Assembly (NCBI RefSeq): GCF_005153485.1
Contig: NZ_CP039740.1
Span: 682,001 to 746,000 of the forward strand
DNA: 64,000 bases
Direction of reading: 5' to 3'
Origin: Pseudolabrys sp. FHR47
GTDB taxonomy: Bacteria > Pseudomonadota > Alphaproteobacteria > Rhizobiales > Xanthobacteraceae
A model generated the notes under the pieces. It searched no databases. It worked only from the letters and a program-made list of their open reading frames with translations, and was not told the DNA's origin. Both the position numbers and the translations under genes were made by a program. Positions 8,715-17,289 of the stretch are shown here, one piece after another. The stretch's first letter is position 1. The number at the start of each line of letters is the position of its first letter.

Positions 8715-8872
8715 GGTCGTGAGCCGGGCCGTCCGGAACAGCACTTGGCAGGCAGTCGTGGATGCCGTCCCGGGTGGATGGCAGCTATCTGACAGGGAGG
8801 CTGCATTTTCCCCGCCAAACCGACTATACCATCGGGCAAGTCAAAACAAATCAGTCCGGGGGAAGCTCTTCC

Positions 8873-9622
8873 ATGTCCAATAACATCGATCTCAAAGGCC
8901 GCTTCGCGGTGGTCACCGGCGGCGCGCAGGGCATCGGCCGCGCCATCGTCGAGCGCTTTCTGGCGTCCGGCGCGGCGGTGGCGATCTGGGATCGCGACGA
9001 ACCGCTGGCCAAAAAAACGGCCGGCGAGCTCAAAGGCCGCGTCGAGGTCGTCGCCGTCGACGTCACCGATTTTGCCAGCGTCGAGCGCGCGCGCGATGCC
9101 ACCATCAAGGCCTTTGGCCGCATCGACATCTTGGTCAACAATGCCGGCATCGCCGGCATGAACACGACGGTGGCGGAGTATCCCATCGACGAGTGGAAGC
9201 GGGTGATGACGATCAACCTCGACAGCCAGTTCTACTGCTGCAAGGCGGTGGTGCCGGGCATGGTCGGCCAGGACTACGGCCGCATCGTCAACATCGCGTC
9301 CATCGCCGGCAAGGAAGGCAACCCGAACGCCTCGGCCTATTCGGCGTCGAAGGCCGGCGTCATCGCCCTGACAAAGTCGCTCGCCAAGGAAACCGCGGGC
9401 AAGAACATCTCGGTCAATGCCATTACGCCCGCCGCGGCCAAGACGGCGATCTTCGACCAGATGACGCAACAACATATCGATTTCATGCTGTCGAAAATTC
9501 CACGCGCCCGCTTCGTCCAGGTCGATGAGGTCGCGGCGCTGGCCGCCTTCTGCGCCTCGGAGGATTGCTCCTTCACCACGGGCGCGGTGTTCGACATTTC
9601 CGGGGGACGGGCGACCTATTGA
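8873..9622 (+). CDS. SDR family NAD(P)-dependent oxidoreductase
   Basis: Classical short-chain dehydrogenase of 249 residues. It has the cofactor loop TGGAQGIG (15-22), NNAG, catalytic serine in NIAS, Tyr156 and Lys160 in YSASK, and C-terminal ISGGRATY. ATG 8873 is preceded by GGGGAAG. Overlap of its stop with the next gene (TTGA) couples it to a DMT exporter. The substrate is probably a 3-hydroxy- or 3-oxoacyl compound or a sugar alcohol, judged only from the family. Confidence 0.92.
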   Translation: MSNNIDLKGRFAVVTGGAQGIGRAIVERFLASGAAVAIWDRDEPLAKKTAGELKGRVEVVAVDVTDFASVERARDATIKAFGRIDILVNNAGIAGMNTTVAEYPIDEWKRVMTINLDSQFYCCKAVVPGMVGQDYGRIVNIASIAGKEGNPNASAYSASKAGVIALTKSLAKETAGKNISVNAITPAAAKTAIFDQMTQQHIDFMLSKIPRARFVQVDEVAALAAFCASEDCSFTTGAVFDISGGRATY

Positions 9623-10527
9623 GCGACCAGGCAGCCCTTCGCCGTCAGCGTCTCGCCGGCATCGCACTCATGTGCGGTGCCGTCGCGACATTTTCGTGTC
9701 TCGATACGACGGCGAAGTATCTGGTTCATTACATGGACCCGCTGCAGGTGACGTGGGCACGCTATACCGGTGCCTTCGTGCTGGCCCTGTTCATCCTCAA
9801 TCCGTTCAAACGGCCGCACATGATGGCTACGCAGCGGCCGTTCCTCCAGATCGGCCGCTCGACGCTGCTGCTCGGCTCCACCGCGCTCAACTTTTTCGCC
9901 ATCCGTTATCTGCAACTCGACGAGGCACTTGCCATTCTGTTCGCGACGCCTTTCCTGGTCGCCGTGCTTGGCAGCCAGTTCCTGGGTGAACGCGTCGGCT
10001 GGCACCGCTGGATCGCCATCGGTGTCGGCTTCTCGGGCGTCCTGCTGGTAACGCGGCCCGGCATCGGCGGCATGCACCCCGCGGCGCTGCTCTGCGTCGG
10101 CAGCGCAATCTGTTACGGCGTGTACTCGATCGCGACGCGGCTGCTTGCGCGCACCGATTCAACCGAGACGACGACCTTCTATACGAACCTGGTCGGTGCG
10201 ATCGCGATGATACCGATCGTGTTCTTCGTCTGGACGCCGCCGCAAAGCATATTCCAGGGCGTGCTGATGGCCATGACCGGCTTCTTCGGCGGCTTCGGGC
10301 ATTATCTTCTGGTGCGCGGCCATCGTCTGGCGCCCGCCTCGACGCTCGCGCCGTTCATCTACACGCAGATGGTTTGGACATCGACGCTCGGGTTCCTTGT
10401 GTTCGGGGACGTGCCCCACTTCTGGACCATCGTGGGCAGCGCCGTGGTCGTCGCCTCGGGGCTCTACCTGCTGCATTACGAGCGCAGGGTGGGCAAGACC
10501 ATCGTCGAGGCCGAGGAAAAGCAGTAG
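9619..10527 (+). CDS. DMT family transporter (EamA domains)
   Basis: Ten-helix drug/metabolite transporter of 302 residues with two EamA repeats (about 12-145 and 160-290), typified by WARYTGAFVLAL and RGHRLAPASTLAPF. The start is taken as TTG 9619, overlapping the SDR stop. ATG 9670 is the next option but would cut into helix 1. The substrate is unknown. The gene pair suggests export or uptake of the SDR substrate or product. Confidence 0.85.
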   Translation: MSDQAALRRQRLAGIALMCGAVATFSCLDTTAKYLVHYMDPLQVTWARYTGAFVLALFILNPFKRPHMMATQRPFLQIGRSTLLLGSTALNFFAIRYLQLDEALAILFATPFLVAVLGSQFLGERVGWHRWIAIGVGFSGVLLVTRPGIGGMHPAALLCVGSAICYGVYSIATRLLARTDSTETTTFYTNLVGAIAMIPIVFFVWTPPQSIFQGVLMAMTGFFGGFGHYLLVRGHRLAPASTLAPFIYTQMVWTSTLGFLVFGDVPHFWTIVGSAVVVASGLYLLHYERRVGKTIVEAEEKQ

Positions 10528-10626
10528 GCGCTCGGCGCAGGTCGGCAGTTGCGGGTTCGCCGTCATCGAGGCTAAGTTCCGGTCCGACAAAAAGAACAAG
10601 CCTTTCGGAATGCGAGGAAATCCCCC

Positions 10627-11661
10627 ATGGCGACAGCGCAGAATCGCGCTCAGGCAGTTCCCGGTTCGGGGCTGAACGACGATATCGGCGAGGACAAAAG
10701 GCTGGCGATCTATCGCTCGCAGCTTCGCATCCGCGAGGCCGAGCAACGCGCCTACGATCTGTTCCTGCAAAATCTGGTCAAGGGAACGAGCCACCTGTCA
10801 TTGGGGCAGGAGGCGGTCGCCACCGGTTTCGCCGAGGCGATGCAGAAGGGCGACCTGTCGTTCTGCACCTATCGCGGCCATGCTCACACATTGGCGCGCG
10901 GAGTGTCGGTCGAGAAAGTGCTCGGCGAGTTGATGCAGCGCGACAATGGCTTGATGCGCGGCAAGGGCGGTTCGATGCATCTGACTTCGGAGGCGCACGG
11001 CGTCATGGGGTCTTACGCCATCATCGGCGCGCATCTTCCCATCGCCTGCGGCGCCGCCTGGCGTGCGCAGTACAAGGGCGACAAGGACGTCTCGGTCTGT
11101 TTCTTCGGCGACGGCACCACCAATATCGGCGCCTTCCATGAGGCGCTGAATTTCGCCGCGGTATGGAAGCTGCCGGTCGTGTTCGTCTGCGAGAACAATC
11201 TCTACATGGAATACACGCCGATCGGCGACGTGACCGCGGTGCCGCATCCGGCCGCCGATCGCGCCGCATCCTACAGTCTCGAACGGATTGTCATCGACGG
11301 CAACGATGCCGACGTGGTCTATCGCACCGCGCAGAAAGCCTATGCCAAGGCACGCGCCGGAGAGGGGCCGTCATTGATCGAAGCTTTAACCTATCGTCAC
11401 TCGGGCCATTCGCGCGCCGACCCAGCCAAGTATCGTCCCGAGGGCGAGCTGGAAAAGTGGAAGGAGCGCGATCCGATCAAGATCTATCGCGAACGCCTCA
11501 AACAGTTCGGCGTCAGCGACAAGGTCATCGCCGAGATCGACGCTGACGTTCGCAAGGAAGTCGATGACGCGACCGAGGCCTGCAAGGCCGCGCCGATGCC
11601 GCCGCTCGATATCCTGACCACCGACGTCTATGCCGATGGCGGCTGGGCATGGAGAAACTGA
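10627..11661 (+). CDS. 2-oxoacid (pyruvate/acetoin-type) dehydrogenase E1 alpha subunit
   Basis: Thiamin-diphosphate-dependent E1 alpha chain, 344 residues. It has the TPP motif beginning GDGTTNIG at 161 and ending CENN near 191, FCTYRGHAH near residue 80, and a phosphorylation-loop-like YRHSGHSRAD. AGGAAA lies 10 bp before ATG 10627. With the beta chain it decarboxylates a 2-oxoacid or cleaves acetoin and passes the acyl group to E2 lipoate. The cluster has E2 but no E3, so it must borrow lipoamide dehydrogenase from elsewhere. Confidence 0.9.
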   Translation: MATAQNRAQAVPGSGLNDDIGEDKRLAIYRSQLRIREAEQRAYDLFLQNLVKGTSHLSLGQEAVATGFAEAMQKGDLSFCTYRGHAHTLARGVSVEKVLGELMQRDNGLMRGKGGSMHLTSEAHGVMGSYAIIGAHLPIACGAAWRAQYKGDKDVSVCFFGDGTTNIGAFHEALNFAAVWKLPVVFVCENNLYMEYTPIGDVTAVPHPAADRAASYSLERIVIDGNDADVVYRTAQKAYAKARAGEGPSLIEALTYRHSGHSRADPAKYRPEGELEKWKERDPIKIYRERLKQFGVSDKVIAEIDADVRKEVDDATEACKAAPMPPLDILTTDVYADGGWAWRN

Positions 11662-11662
11662 T

Positions 11663-12643
11663 ATGCCCGAAATCACCTATCGTGACGCGGTGATCCGCGG
11701 CATCGCGCAGGAAATGACGCGCGACAATGACGTCGTCTTCCTCGGCGAGGACGTTGCCAAGGCCGGCGGCGTGTTCAAGGCAACCGTCGGGCTCTACGAG
11801 CAGTTCGGTCCGTTGCGCGTGCGCGACACGCCGATCTCCGAACAGGCCATTCTCGGCGCCGCCATGGGCGCGGCGATGACGGGGTTGAAGCCGATTGCCG
11901 AGATCATGTTCTCGGACTTCTTCGCGGTGTGCTTCGACTACATCGCCAACGAATTCCCGAAGAGCCGGTACATGTCGAACGGCCAGACCAAATGTCCGCT
12001 GGTCGTGCGCACCGGCAACGGCGCCGGTTCGCGCTTCGGCGCGCAGCATTCTCAGTCGGTTGAGAACTGGTGCATGATGATCCCCGGCCTCAAGGTTGTG
12101 GCGCCATCATCGCCGGTCGACGTCATCGGCCTACTCGCCGCCGCCGTGCGCGATCCCGATCCGGTGATCTTCCTCGAGCACAAGTCGCTCTATCCGACCA
12201 AGGGCGAGGTGCCGGACGGCGAGATCGTCGACAGGCTCGGCACCGCCAAGATCCTGCGGCCGGGCCGCGACGCGACCATCCTGGCGCTGGCGCTGATGGT
12301 GCCGCGCGCGCTCGAGGCCGCCGAGCGGCTGAAGGCGGAACACGGCATCGACTGCGAGGTTGTCGATGTGCGTTCTCTGGTGCCGCTCGACACCCAGACC
12401 ATTCTCGGTTCGGTGGCGAAAACGCACCGGCTCTTCACCGTCGAGGAAAATCCGCGGCTGTGCGGCTGGGGCGCGGAAATCGTCTCCATCGTCGCGGACG
12501 AAGCTTTCTACGATCTCGACGGTCCGCCGGTGCGCATCACGACTCCGCATATTCCGCTGCCGGCCGCCGACATCCTCGAAGACATCGTGTTGCCGACGCC
12601 GGAGCGTATCGTCGACGCCGTACGGCGGAGTTTGCAGGGCTGA
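11663..12643 (+). CDS. 2-oxoacid dehydrogenase E1 beta subunit
   Basis: Beta chain of the E1 heterotetramer, 326 residues. It opens EITYRDAVIRGIAQEM and contains FLGEDVAKAGG, DTPISEQAILGAAMG and the C-terminal transketolase-like domain (CEVVDVRSLVPLD, TVEENPRLCGWGAEI). The start at 11663 follows the E1 alpha stop by one base. The family includes acetoin, pyruvate and branched-chain enzymes; the substrate is unresolved. Confidence 0.91.
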   Translation: MPEITYRDAVIRGIAQEMTRDNDVVFLGEDVAKAGGVFKATVGLYEQFGPLRVRDTPISEQAILGAAMGAAMTGLKPIAEIMFSDFFAVCFDYIANEFPKSRYMSNGQTKCPLVVRTGNGAGSRFGAQHSQSVENWCMMIPGLKVVAPSSPVDVIGLLAAAVRDPDPVIFLEHKSLYPTKGEVPDGEIVDRLGTAKILRPGRDATILALALMVPRALEAAERLKAEHGIDCEVVDVRSLVPLDTQTILGSVAKTHRLFTVEENPRLCGWGAEIVSIVADEAFYDLDGPPVRITTPHIPLPAADILEDIVLPTPERIVDAVRRSLQG

Positions 12644-12762
12644 CCGGAGTATCGCGTAGCGAAAATCTGCTATTTCGTGCGGCGACGGTGACGCTGGACT
12701 TTGGCACGATAAAATCGACGTTCGCGGCTCGCGAACAACGACGCAGATGAAAAGGACAGGCC

Positions 12763-14214
12763 ATGTACGAAAATCTCCTCGCTGGCGTTCCGACTGATCT
12801 GTGGATCGGCGGCAAATGGAAAAAGGCTTCCGACGGCGGTCGCTTCGACGTCATCGATCCGGCGACGGAAAAGACCATCGCCTCCGTCGCCAGCGCCACG
12901 GTTGACGACGCCATTGCCGCGATCGACGCGGCCGATGCCGCGTTCCCGGCCTGGGCTGCCAAAAAACCGCGCGAGCGCGCCGAGATCCTGCGCAAGGCCT
13001 TCGAGATCATCATGCGCGATGCCGAGCGCTTCGCGAAACTGATCACACTGGAGAACGGCAAGGCGCTGTCCGACTCGCGCGGCGAGGTCGCCTATTCGGC
13101 GGAGTTTTTCCGTTGGTACGCCGAGGAGGCGGTGCGCAATCTTGGGCAGATGTCGACGGCGCCGGCCTCCGGCGCGCGCATTCTCGCCCAGCACAAGCCG
13201 GCCGGCATTGCCGTGTTGGTAACGCCCTGGAATTTCCCGGCGGCGATGGCGACCCGCAAGATCGGTCCGGCGCTGGCCGCCGGCTGTCCGGTGGTGCTCA
13301 AGCCGGCGTCCGATACGCCGCTCACCATGCTGGCGCTGATGCCGGCGCTGGAAGAAGCCGGCGTGCCGCCCGGCGTGGTCAATGTCATTCCGTCGCGTTC
13401 GTCGGGCAAGGTCGTCTCGGCCATGCTGCACGATCCGCGCGTGCGCGTCGTGTCCTTCACTGGCTCCACCGAGGTCGGCCGCAAGTTGCTGCACGAAGCC
13501 GCGGATCAAATCCTCAAGCCGGCGATGGAACTCGGCGGCAACGCGCCGTTCCTGGTGTTCGAGGACGCCGACATCGATGCCGCGGTCGATGGCGCCATGA
13601 TCGCGAAAATGCGCAACATGGGCGAGGCCTGCACCGCGGCCAACCGTTTCTATGTGCACGAGAAGGTGCATGACGAATTTGCCAAGAAGCTCTCGGCCAA
13701 GATGGGTGCGCTCAAGATGGGCAATGGCCTCGACGACGGCGTCGCCGTCGGCCCGCTGGTCAACAAGGAAGGCCGCGACAAGGTCATCGAGCTGGTCGAG
13801 GACGCCGTGTCCAAAGGCGCCAAGCTTCTCACCGGCGGCAAGGTGCCCGATGGTCCCGGCTTCTTCTATCCTGCGACCGTGGTTACGAATGTGCCGGATG
13901 GCGCGATGATGCTGAACGAGGAAATCTTCGGGCCGGTCGCATCGATCCAGACCTTCAAGACAGAGGACGAAGCGATCAAGCGCGCCAATGACACCGAGTA
14001 CGGTCTGGTCGCTTACTTGTTCACCAAGGATCTGTCACGCGGCCTGCGTGTCTCCGAGAAGCTCGAGTTCGGCATGATCGGCCTCAACCGCGGCCTCGTC
14101 TCCGATCCGGCGGCGCCGTTCGGCGGCGTCAAGCAATCGGGCCTCGGCCGTGAAGGCGCGCAAGAGGGCATGAAGGAGTTCCTCGAGACGCAATACATCT
14201 CGGTGACGTGGTAA
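12763..14214 (+). CDS. NAD(P)-dependent succinate-semialdehyde-type aldehyde dehydrogenase
   Basis: Aldehyde dehydrogenase of 483 residues, typical of GabD-like enzymes that oxidise semialdehydes to acids. It has the substrate-channel motif TPWNFP, FTGSTEVGR, general-base Glu256 in MELGGNAP and catalytic Cys290 in GEACTAANRF. AAGGA lies 9 bp before ATG 12763. It follows E1 beta after 119 bp and is followed by E2 after 11 bp, so it is embedded in the dehydrogenase cluster. The exact aldehyde is inference only. Confidence 0.9.
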   Translation: MYENLLAGVPTDLWIGGKWKKASDGGRFDVIDPATEKTIASVASATVDDAIAAIDAADAAFPAWAAKKPRERAEILRKAFEIIMRDAERFAKLITLENGKALSDSRGEVAYSAEFFRWYAEEAVRNLGQMSTAPASGARILAQHKPAGIAVLVTPWNFPAAMATRKIGPALAAGCPVVLKPASDTPLTMLALMPALEEAGVPPGVVNVIPSRSSGKVVSAMLHDPRVRVVSFTGSTEVGRKLLHEAADQILKPAMELGGNAPFLVFEDADIDAAVDGAMIAKMRNMGEACTAANRFYVHEKVHDEFAKKLSAKMGALKMGNGLDDGVAVGPLVNKEGRDKVIELVEDAVSKGAKLLTGGKVPDGPGFFYPATVVTNVPDGAMMLNEEIFGPVASIQTFKTEDEAIKRANDTEYGLVAYLFTKDLSRGLRVSEKLEFGMIGLNRGLVSDPAAPFGGVKQSGLGREGAQEGMKEFLETQYISVTW

Positions 14215-14225
14215 GTGGTGGGGTA

Positions 14226-15428
14226 ATGGACGTCCTGATGCCGCAGCTCGGCGAAACCGTCGCCGAAGGCAAGATCGTGAAGTGGTTCAAGCAGGCCGGC
14301 GACGTCGTCAAGCCGGGTGAGAACCTGTTCGAGATCGAGACCGACAAGACGTCCATGGAAGTGCCGGCGATCGCTGCCGGCACTTTGACTGACATCCGCT
14401 TCGGCGTCGGCGACGTCGCCAAGGTCGGCGCGGTGGTGGCGGTGATTGCGGGGGTGGGTGGGGATGTGCGGGCGAAGTCGGTTGAACCTAAGCGGCATGA
14501 TACTCCCAAGGCGCCGCAACAAACTCCGTTCGTCCCCGCGAAAGCGGGGACCCAGAAGTCCCAAACACAGAAACAGCTGGATCCCCGCTTTCGCGGGGAT
14601 GACCGGAGTGAGAGGCGCGGGAACGAACCGTTGAATAGTTCATCGCAATCTCAGCGAGACTTTGCCTACCCCGACATGTCCCCCTGGCGTGAGGTTCGAA
14701 CTCCGGAGCGAAACTTCGGACCCGCCAAGCTGTCGACCGGCCGCTACGTTACGCCTCTCGCGCGCCGCCTCGCCTCCGAGCGCGGCATCGATCTTGGGCG
14801 CATCTCCGGCTCCGGTCCGCATGGCCGCATCGTCGCTGCGGATGTCGACAAGGCACCGGTGCCATCTGCAGCCGCGCAGGCGTCAACGTCGCAGTATTAT
14901 CTCGTCGCCGATGTCGAGATCGACCGGCTTCAGGCCATGCAGACCGAGGCGAAATCTGCCGGCGCAGAATTTTCAATCGGCGACTTTGTCGTCAAGGCCT
15001 GGGCGGTGGCGCTCCAGCGCGTGATGCCGGAAGCCGGCGCCGATATCGGCTTGATCACGACCATCGATGGACGCCGCGCTACCACGATCATTCGAGAGGC
15101 CGCCACCACGACACTGACAGCGATCGCTCGCGAGGCTGCCGGGCAGGGCAGCGCCTCGCCGTCCGGCGCGACCAGCGCCGTCGCCATGGCCGCCGCGTCC
15201 GGCATCCGGGAATTCACCGCCATTCTGACGTCGCCCTTCGTCTCGGCGCTCGCCGTCGGCCAGCCGCGCCGCGCGCCCATAGAGAATGACGATGGCAGCA
15301 TCAAATTCATTGGCTTGATGACGGTCACGCTGTCATGTGACCATCGCTCGGTCGACGAAGCCTTGGCCGCCGATCTGCTGACGACCTTCAAAACTTTGGT
15401 CGAAAATCCAGTGGCCGCGCTGGTCTAG
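14226..15428 (+). CDS. 2-oxoacid dehydrogenase E2 (lipoyl acyltransferase), divergent and carrying a repeat insertion
   Basis: Lipoyl-bearing acyltransferase of 400 residues from ATG 14226 (GGTGGGG upstream). It has a lipoyl domain at 1-78 with lipoylation Lys41 in ETDKTSMEV and a peripheral subunit-binding domain near 178-215 (TPLARRLASERGIDL, GSGPHGRIVAADV). The shortened catalytic domain is about 220-400. Two oddities: residues about 100-127 are the translation of a palindromic repeat (VPAKAGTQ...LDPRFRGDD). The catalytic domain also lacks the usual first helix and reads DHRSVDEA where active enzymes have HxxxDG. The His is kept and the Gly is replaced. It may be active with altered efficiency or be decaying. 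Confidence 0.85.
   Translation: MDVLMPQLGETVAEGKIVKWFKQAGDVVKPGENLFEIETDKTSMEVPAIAAGTLTDIRFGVGDVAKVGAVVAVIAGVGGDVRAKSVEPKRHDTPKAPQQTPFVPAKAGTQKSQTQKQLDPRFRGDDRSERRGNEPLNSSSQSQRDFAYPDMSPWREVRTPERNFGPAKLSTGRYVTPLARRLASERGIDLGRISGSGPHGRIVAADVDKAPVPSAAAQASTSQYYLVADVEIDRLQAMQTEAKSAGAEFSIGDFVVKAWAVALQRVMPEAGADIGLITTIDGRRATTIIREAATTTLTAIAREAAGQGSASPSGATSAVAMAAASGIREFTAILTSPFVSALAVGQPRRAPIENDDGSIKFIGLMTVTLSCDHRSVDEALAADLLTTFKTLVENPVAALV
14524..14608. repeat. Bipartite palindromic element inside the E2 coding sequence
   Basis: Outer arms CTCCG/CGGAG. The left hairpin is GTCCCCGC-GAAA-GCGGGGAC (14532-14551), then CCAG, a spacer and CTGG. The right hairpin is ATCCCCGC-TTTC-GCGGGGAT (14581-14600). The same unit occurs outside genes at 16457-16587 and 35505-35598. 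Here it is read in frame and extends the flexible linker after the lipoyl domain. Confidence 0.9.
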
Positions 15429-15451
15429 AGAAATTCATTGGGAGACAAGTA

Positions 15452-16429
15452 ATGGCGAACGAGAAGCGCGATGTCCTTCTGATCGGTGCCCGCAAGCCGG
15501 TGCTGGTCGGTGGGCTCGAGGGCAAGGTCAACCTGCATTACTATCTCGACGCCAAAGACAAGGCCGCCTTCATCAAGGAAGTCGGGCCGAAGATCGGTGC
15601 CATCGCGCTCGCCTATACCCACGACAAGGTCGACGGGCCGTTCCTGTCGCAGTTCCCCAATCTCAAGCAGGTGTCGAGCTTCGGCGTCGGCTACGATCAC
15701 GTCGACGCCAAGTGGGCCGGCGAGCACGGCATCGTCGTCACCAACACGCCGGACGTGCTGAACGAGGAAGTCGCCGACACCGCGCTCGGCCTGCTGCTGT
15801 GCACCTTGCGCGAATTTCCGCAAGCAGACCGATATGTCCGCGCCGGCAAGTGGCCGAAGGCGCCTTATCCGCTGACCAAGGCCACCTTGCAGGGCCGCAC
15901 CGTCGGCGTCGTCGGCATGGGCCGCATCGGCAAGGCGATCGCCAAGCGTCTGGAAGCGTTCAACGCCAAGGTCGTCTATCACAGCCGCAATCCGCAGACC
16001 GGCGTTGATTACAAGTATTATCCCAAGCTGGTCGACATGGCGCGCGATGTCGACACGTTGATGGTCATCGTGCCGGGTGGCGCCTCGACCAAGAACCTGA
16101 TCAATGCCGAAGTGCTCAAGGCGCTGGGGCCGCAGGGCGTCGTCATCAACATGGCGCGGGGCAGCGTCATCGATGAACCGGCGCTGATCGAGGCGCTCAA
16201 GAACAAGACGATCTACTCGGCCGGTCTCGATGTGTTCGTCAATGAGCCGCAGGTGCCGCAGGAGCTGATCGACATGGATCATGTCGTGCTGCTCCCCCAT
16301 GTCGGTTCGGCGAGCGAGGCGACCCGCGCCGCCATGGACCAGCTTGTGGTTGACAACATCCTGGCCTGGGCCGATGGCAAGCCGCCACTGACGCCGGTTC
16401 CGGAAACGCCCTATCCGCCGAAAGGGTGA
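15452..16429 (+). CDS. D-2-hydroxyacid dehydrogenase (hydroxypyruvate/glyoxylate reductase-like)
   Basis: NAD(P)-dependent reductase of 2-oxoacids to D-2-hydroxyacids, 325 residues. It has the Rossmann motif VVGMGRIG (153-160), substrate-binding FGVGYDHVD, catalytic Arg in NMARGSVID, Glu in VFVNEP and His in LLPHVGSAS. GGGAG precedes ATG 15452, and it follows E2 by 23 bp. Within the cluster it could make or remove the 2-oxoacid used by E1, which is inference. Confidence 0.9.
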   Translation: MANEKRDVLLIGARKPVLVGGLEGKVNLHYYLDAKDKAAFIKEVGPKIGAIALAYTHDKVDGPFLSQFPNLKQVSSFGVGYDHVDAKWAGEHGIVVTNTPDVLNEEVADTALGLLLCTLREFPQADRYVRAGKWPKAPYPLTKATLQGRTVGVVGMGRIGKAIAKRLEAFNAKVVYHSRNPQTGVDYKYYPKLVDMARDVDTLMVIVPGGASTKNLINAEVLKALGPQGVVINMARGSVIDEPALIEALKNKTIYSAGLDVFVNEPQVPQELIDMDHVVLLPHVGSASEATRAAMDQLVVDNILAWADGKPPLTPVPETPYPPKG

Positions 16430-16456
16430 CGCCGAAAAAGAAGGCGTTAATGATAG

Positions 16457-16587
16457 CTCCGCTCATTCCCGCGCATAGCCGTTCGAAGAACGGCGTTCTT
16501 TCATAACGCCTATGGCGGGAATCCAGTCTATATTTGTTGCACCGGGGTGCCGGTTCTGGGTCCCCGCTTTCGCGGGGACGAACGGAG
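16457..16587. repeat. Bipartite palindromic repeat downstream of the hydroxyacid dehydrogenase gene
   Basis: Composite element starting CTCCG, with a long left hairpin (CATTCCCGC...GCGGGAATCCAG enclosing an inner inverted repeat). It ends in the hairpin GTCCCCGC-TTTC-GCGGGGAC (16560-16579) and a CGGAG tail. It fills most of the 172-bp gap before the inhibitor gene. Confidence 0.8.
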
Positions 16588-16601
16588 ATAGGGTTCGACC
16601 T

Positions 16602-17285
16602 ATGCGCATCGCGATTGGCGCTGTCTACTTACTCGTCACGCTCGGTACCGCTCACGCCCAGACGCCGCCGCTCGGCGACCAGGCCAATGCGTTGCTCGGC
16701 TCGTGGGAATTCTCCAACGCCGGCCGTGATCGCCGCTGTACCGCCGTCTTCACAAATGCGCCCGTGGCGGGCGGTTACAAGGTCGAGTTCGATCCCAACT
16801 GCGTCAACATGTTCCCGTTCATCCAGAATGTCGCGGGATGGCGCTTTCCGGATAGCGACAACCTGTTCCTGTTCGATGCCGGCGGCAAAACGCTGGCCGA
16901 GTTCAGCGAGGTCGAGGCCGGCATGTTCGAGGCGCCGACACCGGGCGTCGGCGTTTTGTTCCTGCAGAATGCCGCGGCCGCCGCGCCGCCGCCAAAGAAG
17001 CCCGAGGAGGTTGCCGGCGACTGGGCCATTGCGGGCAATGCGGTGCTGTGCGAGCTGTTGCTCAACACGGCGGCCGCGACCGGCGGCGGCATGCGGTTGG
17101 TTATCAAACCCGGCTGCCGGGATGACATCGGGAAGCTGAACTTCACGCGCTGGCGCATCGAAGGCGGCGAGCTGCAATTGTTGCCGGCGCAAGGCACGAC
17201 GCCCTGGCGCTTTGTTGAGAGCGACAGTGACAACTGGCGGCGCATTCCGGAAACCAGTGAGCCGATGAATTTGATCAGGAAATAG
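16602..17285 (+). CDS. AprI/Inh-family metalloprotease inhibitor-like protein with two repeated domains
   Basis: Secreted protein of 227 residues with a signal peptide (RIAIGAVYLLVTLGTAHAQ). It contains two tandem Inh-type beta-barrel domains, about 28-125 and 133-225. Each holds a Cys pair matching the family disulfide (RRCTAVF with FDPNCVN; VLCELLL with KPGCRDD) and a G-W core (LLGSWEF; VAGDWAI). Single-domain family members bind serralysin-type proteases in the periplasm. No protease gene is nearby, so the target is unknown. Confidence 0.75.
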   Translation: MRIAIGAVYLLVTLGTAHAQTPPLGDQANALLGSWEFSNAGRDRRCTAVFTNAPVAGGYKVEFDPNCVNMFPFIQNVAGWRFPDSDNLFLFDAGGKTLAEFSEVEAGMFEAPTPGVGVLFLQNAAAAAPPPKKPEEVAGDWAIAGNAVLCELLLNTAAATGGGMRLVIKPGCRDDIGKLNFTRWRIEGGELQLLPAQGTTPWRFVESDSDNWRRIPETSEPMNLIRK

Positions 17286-17289
17286 CTTC

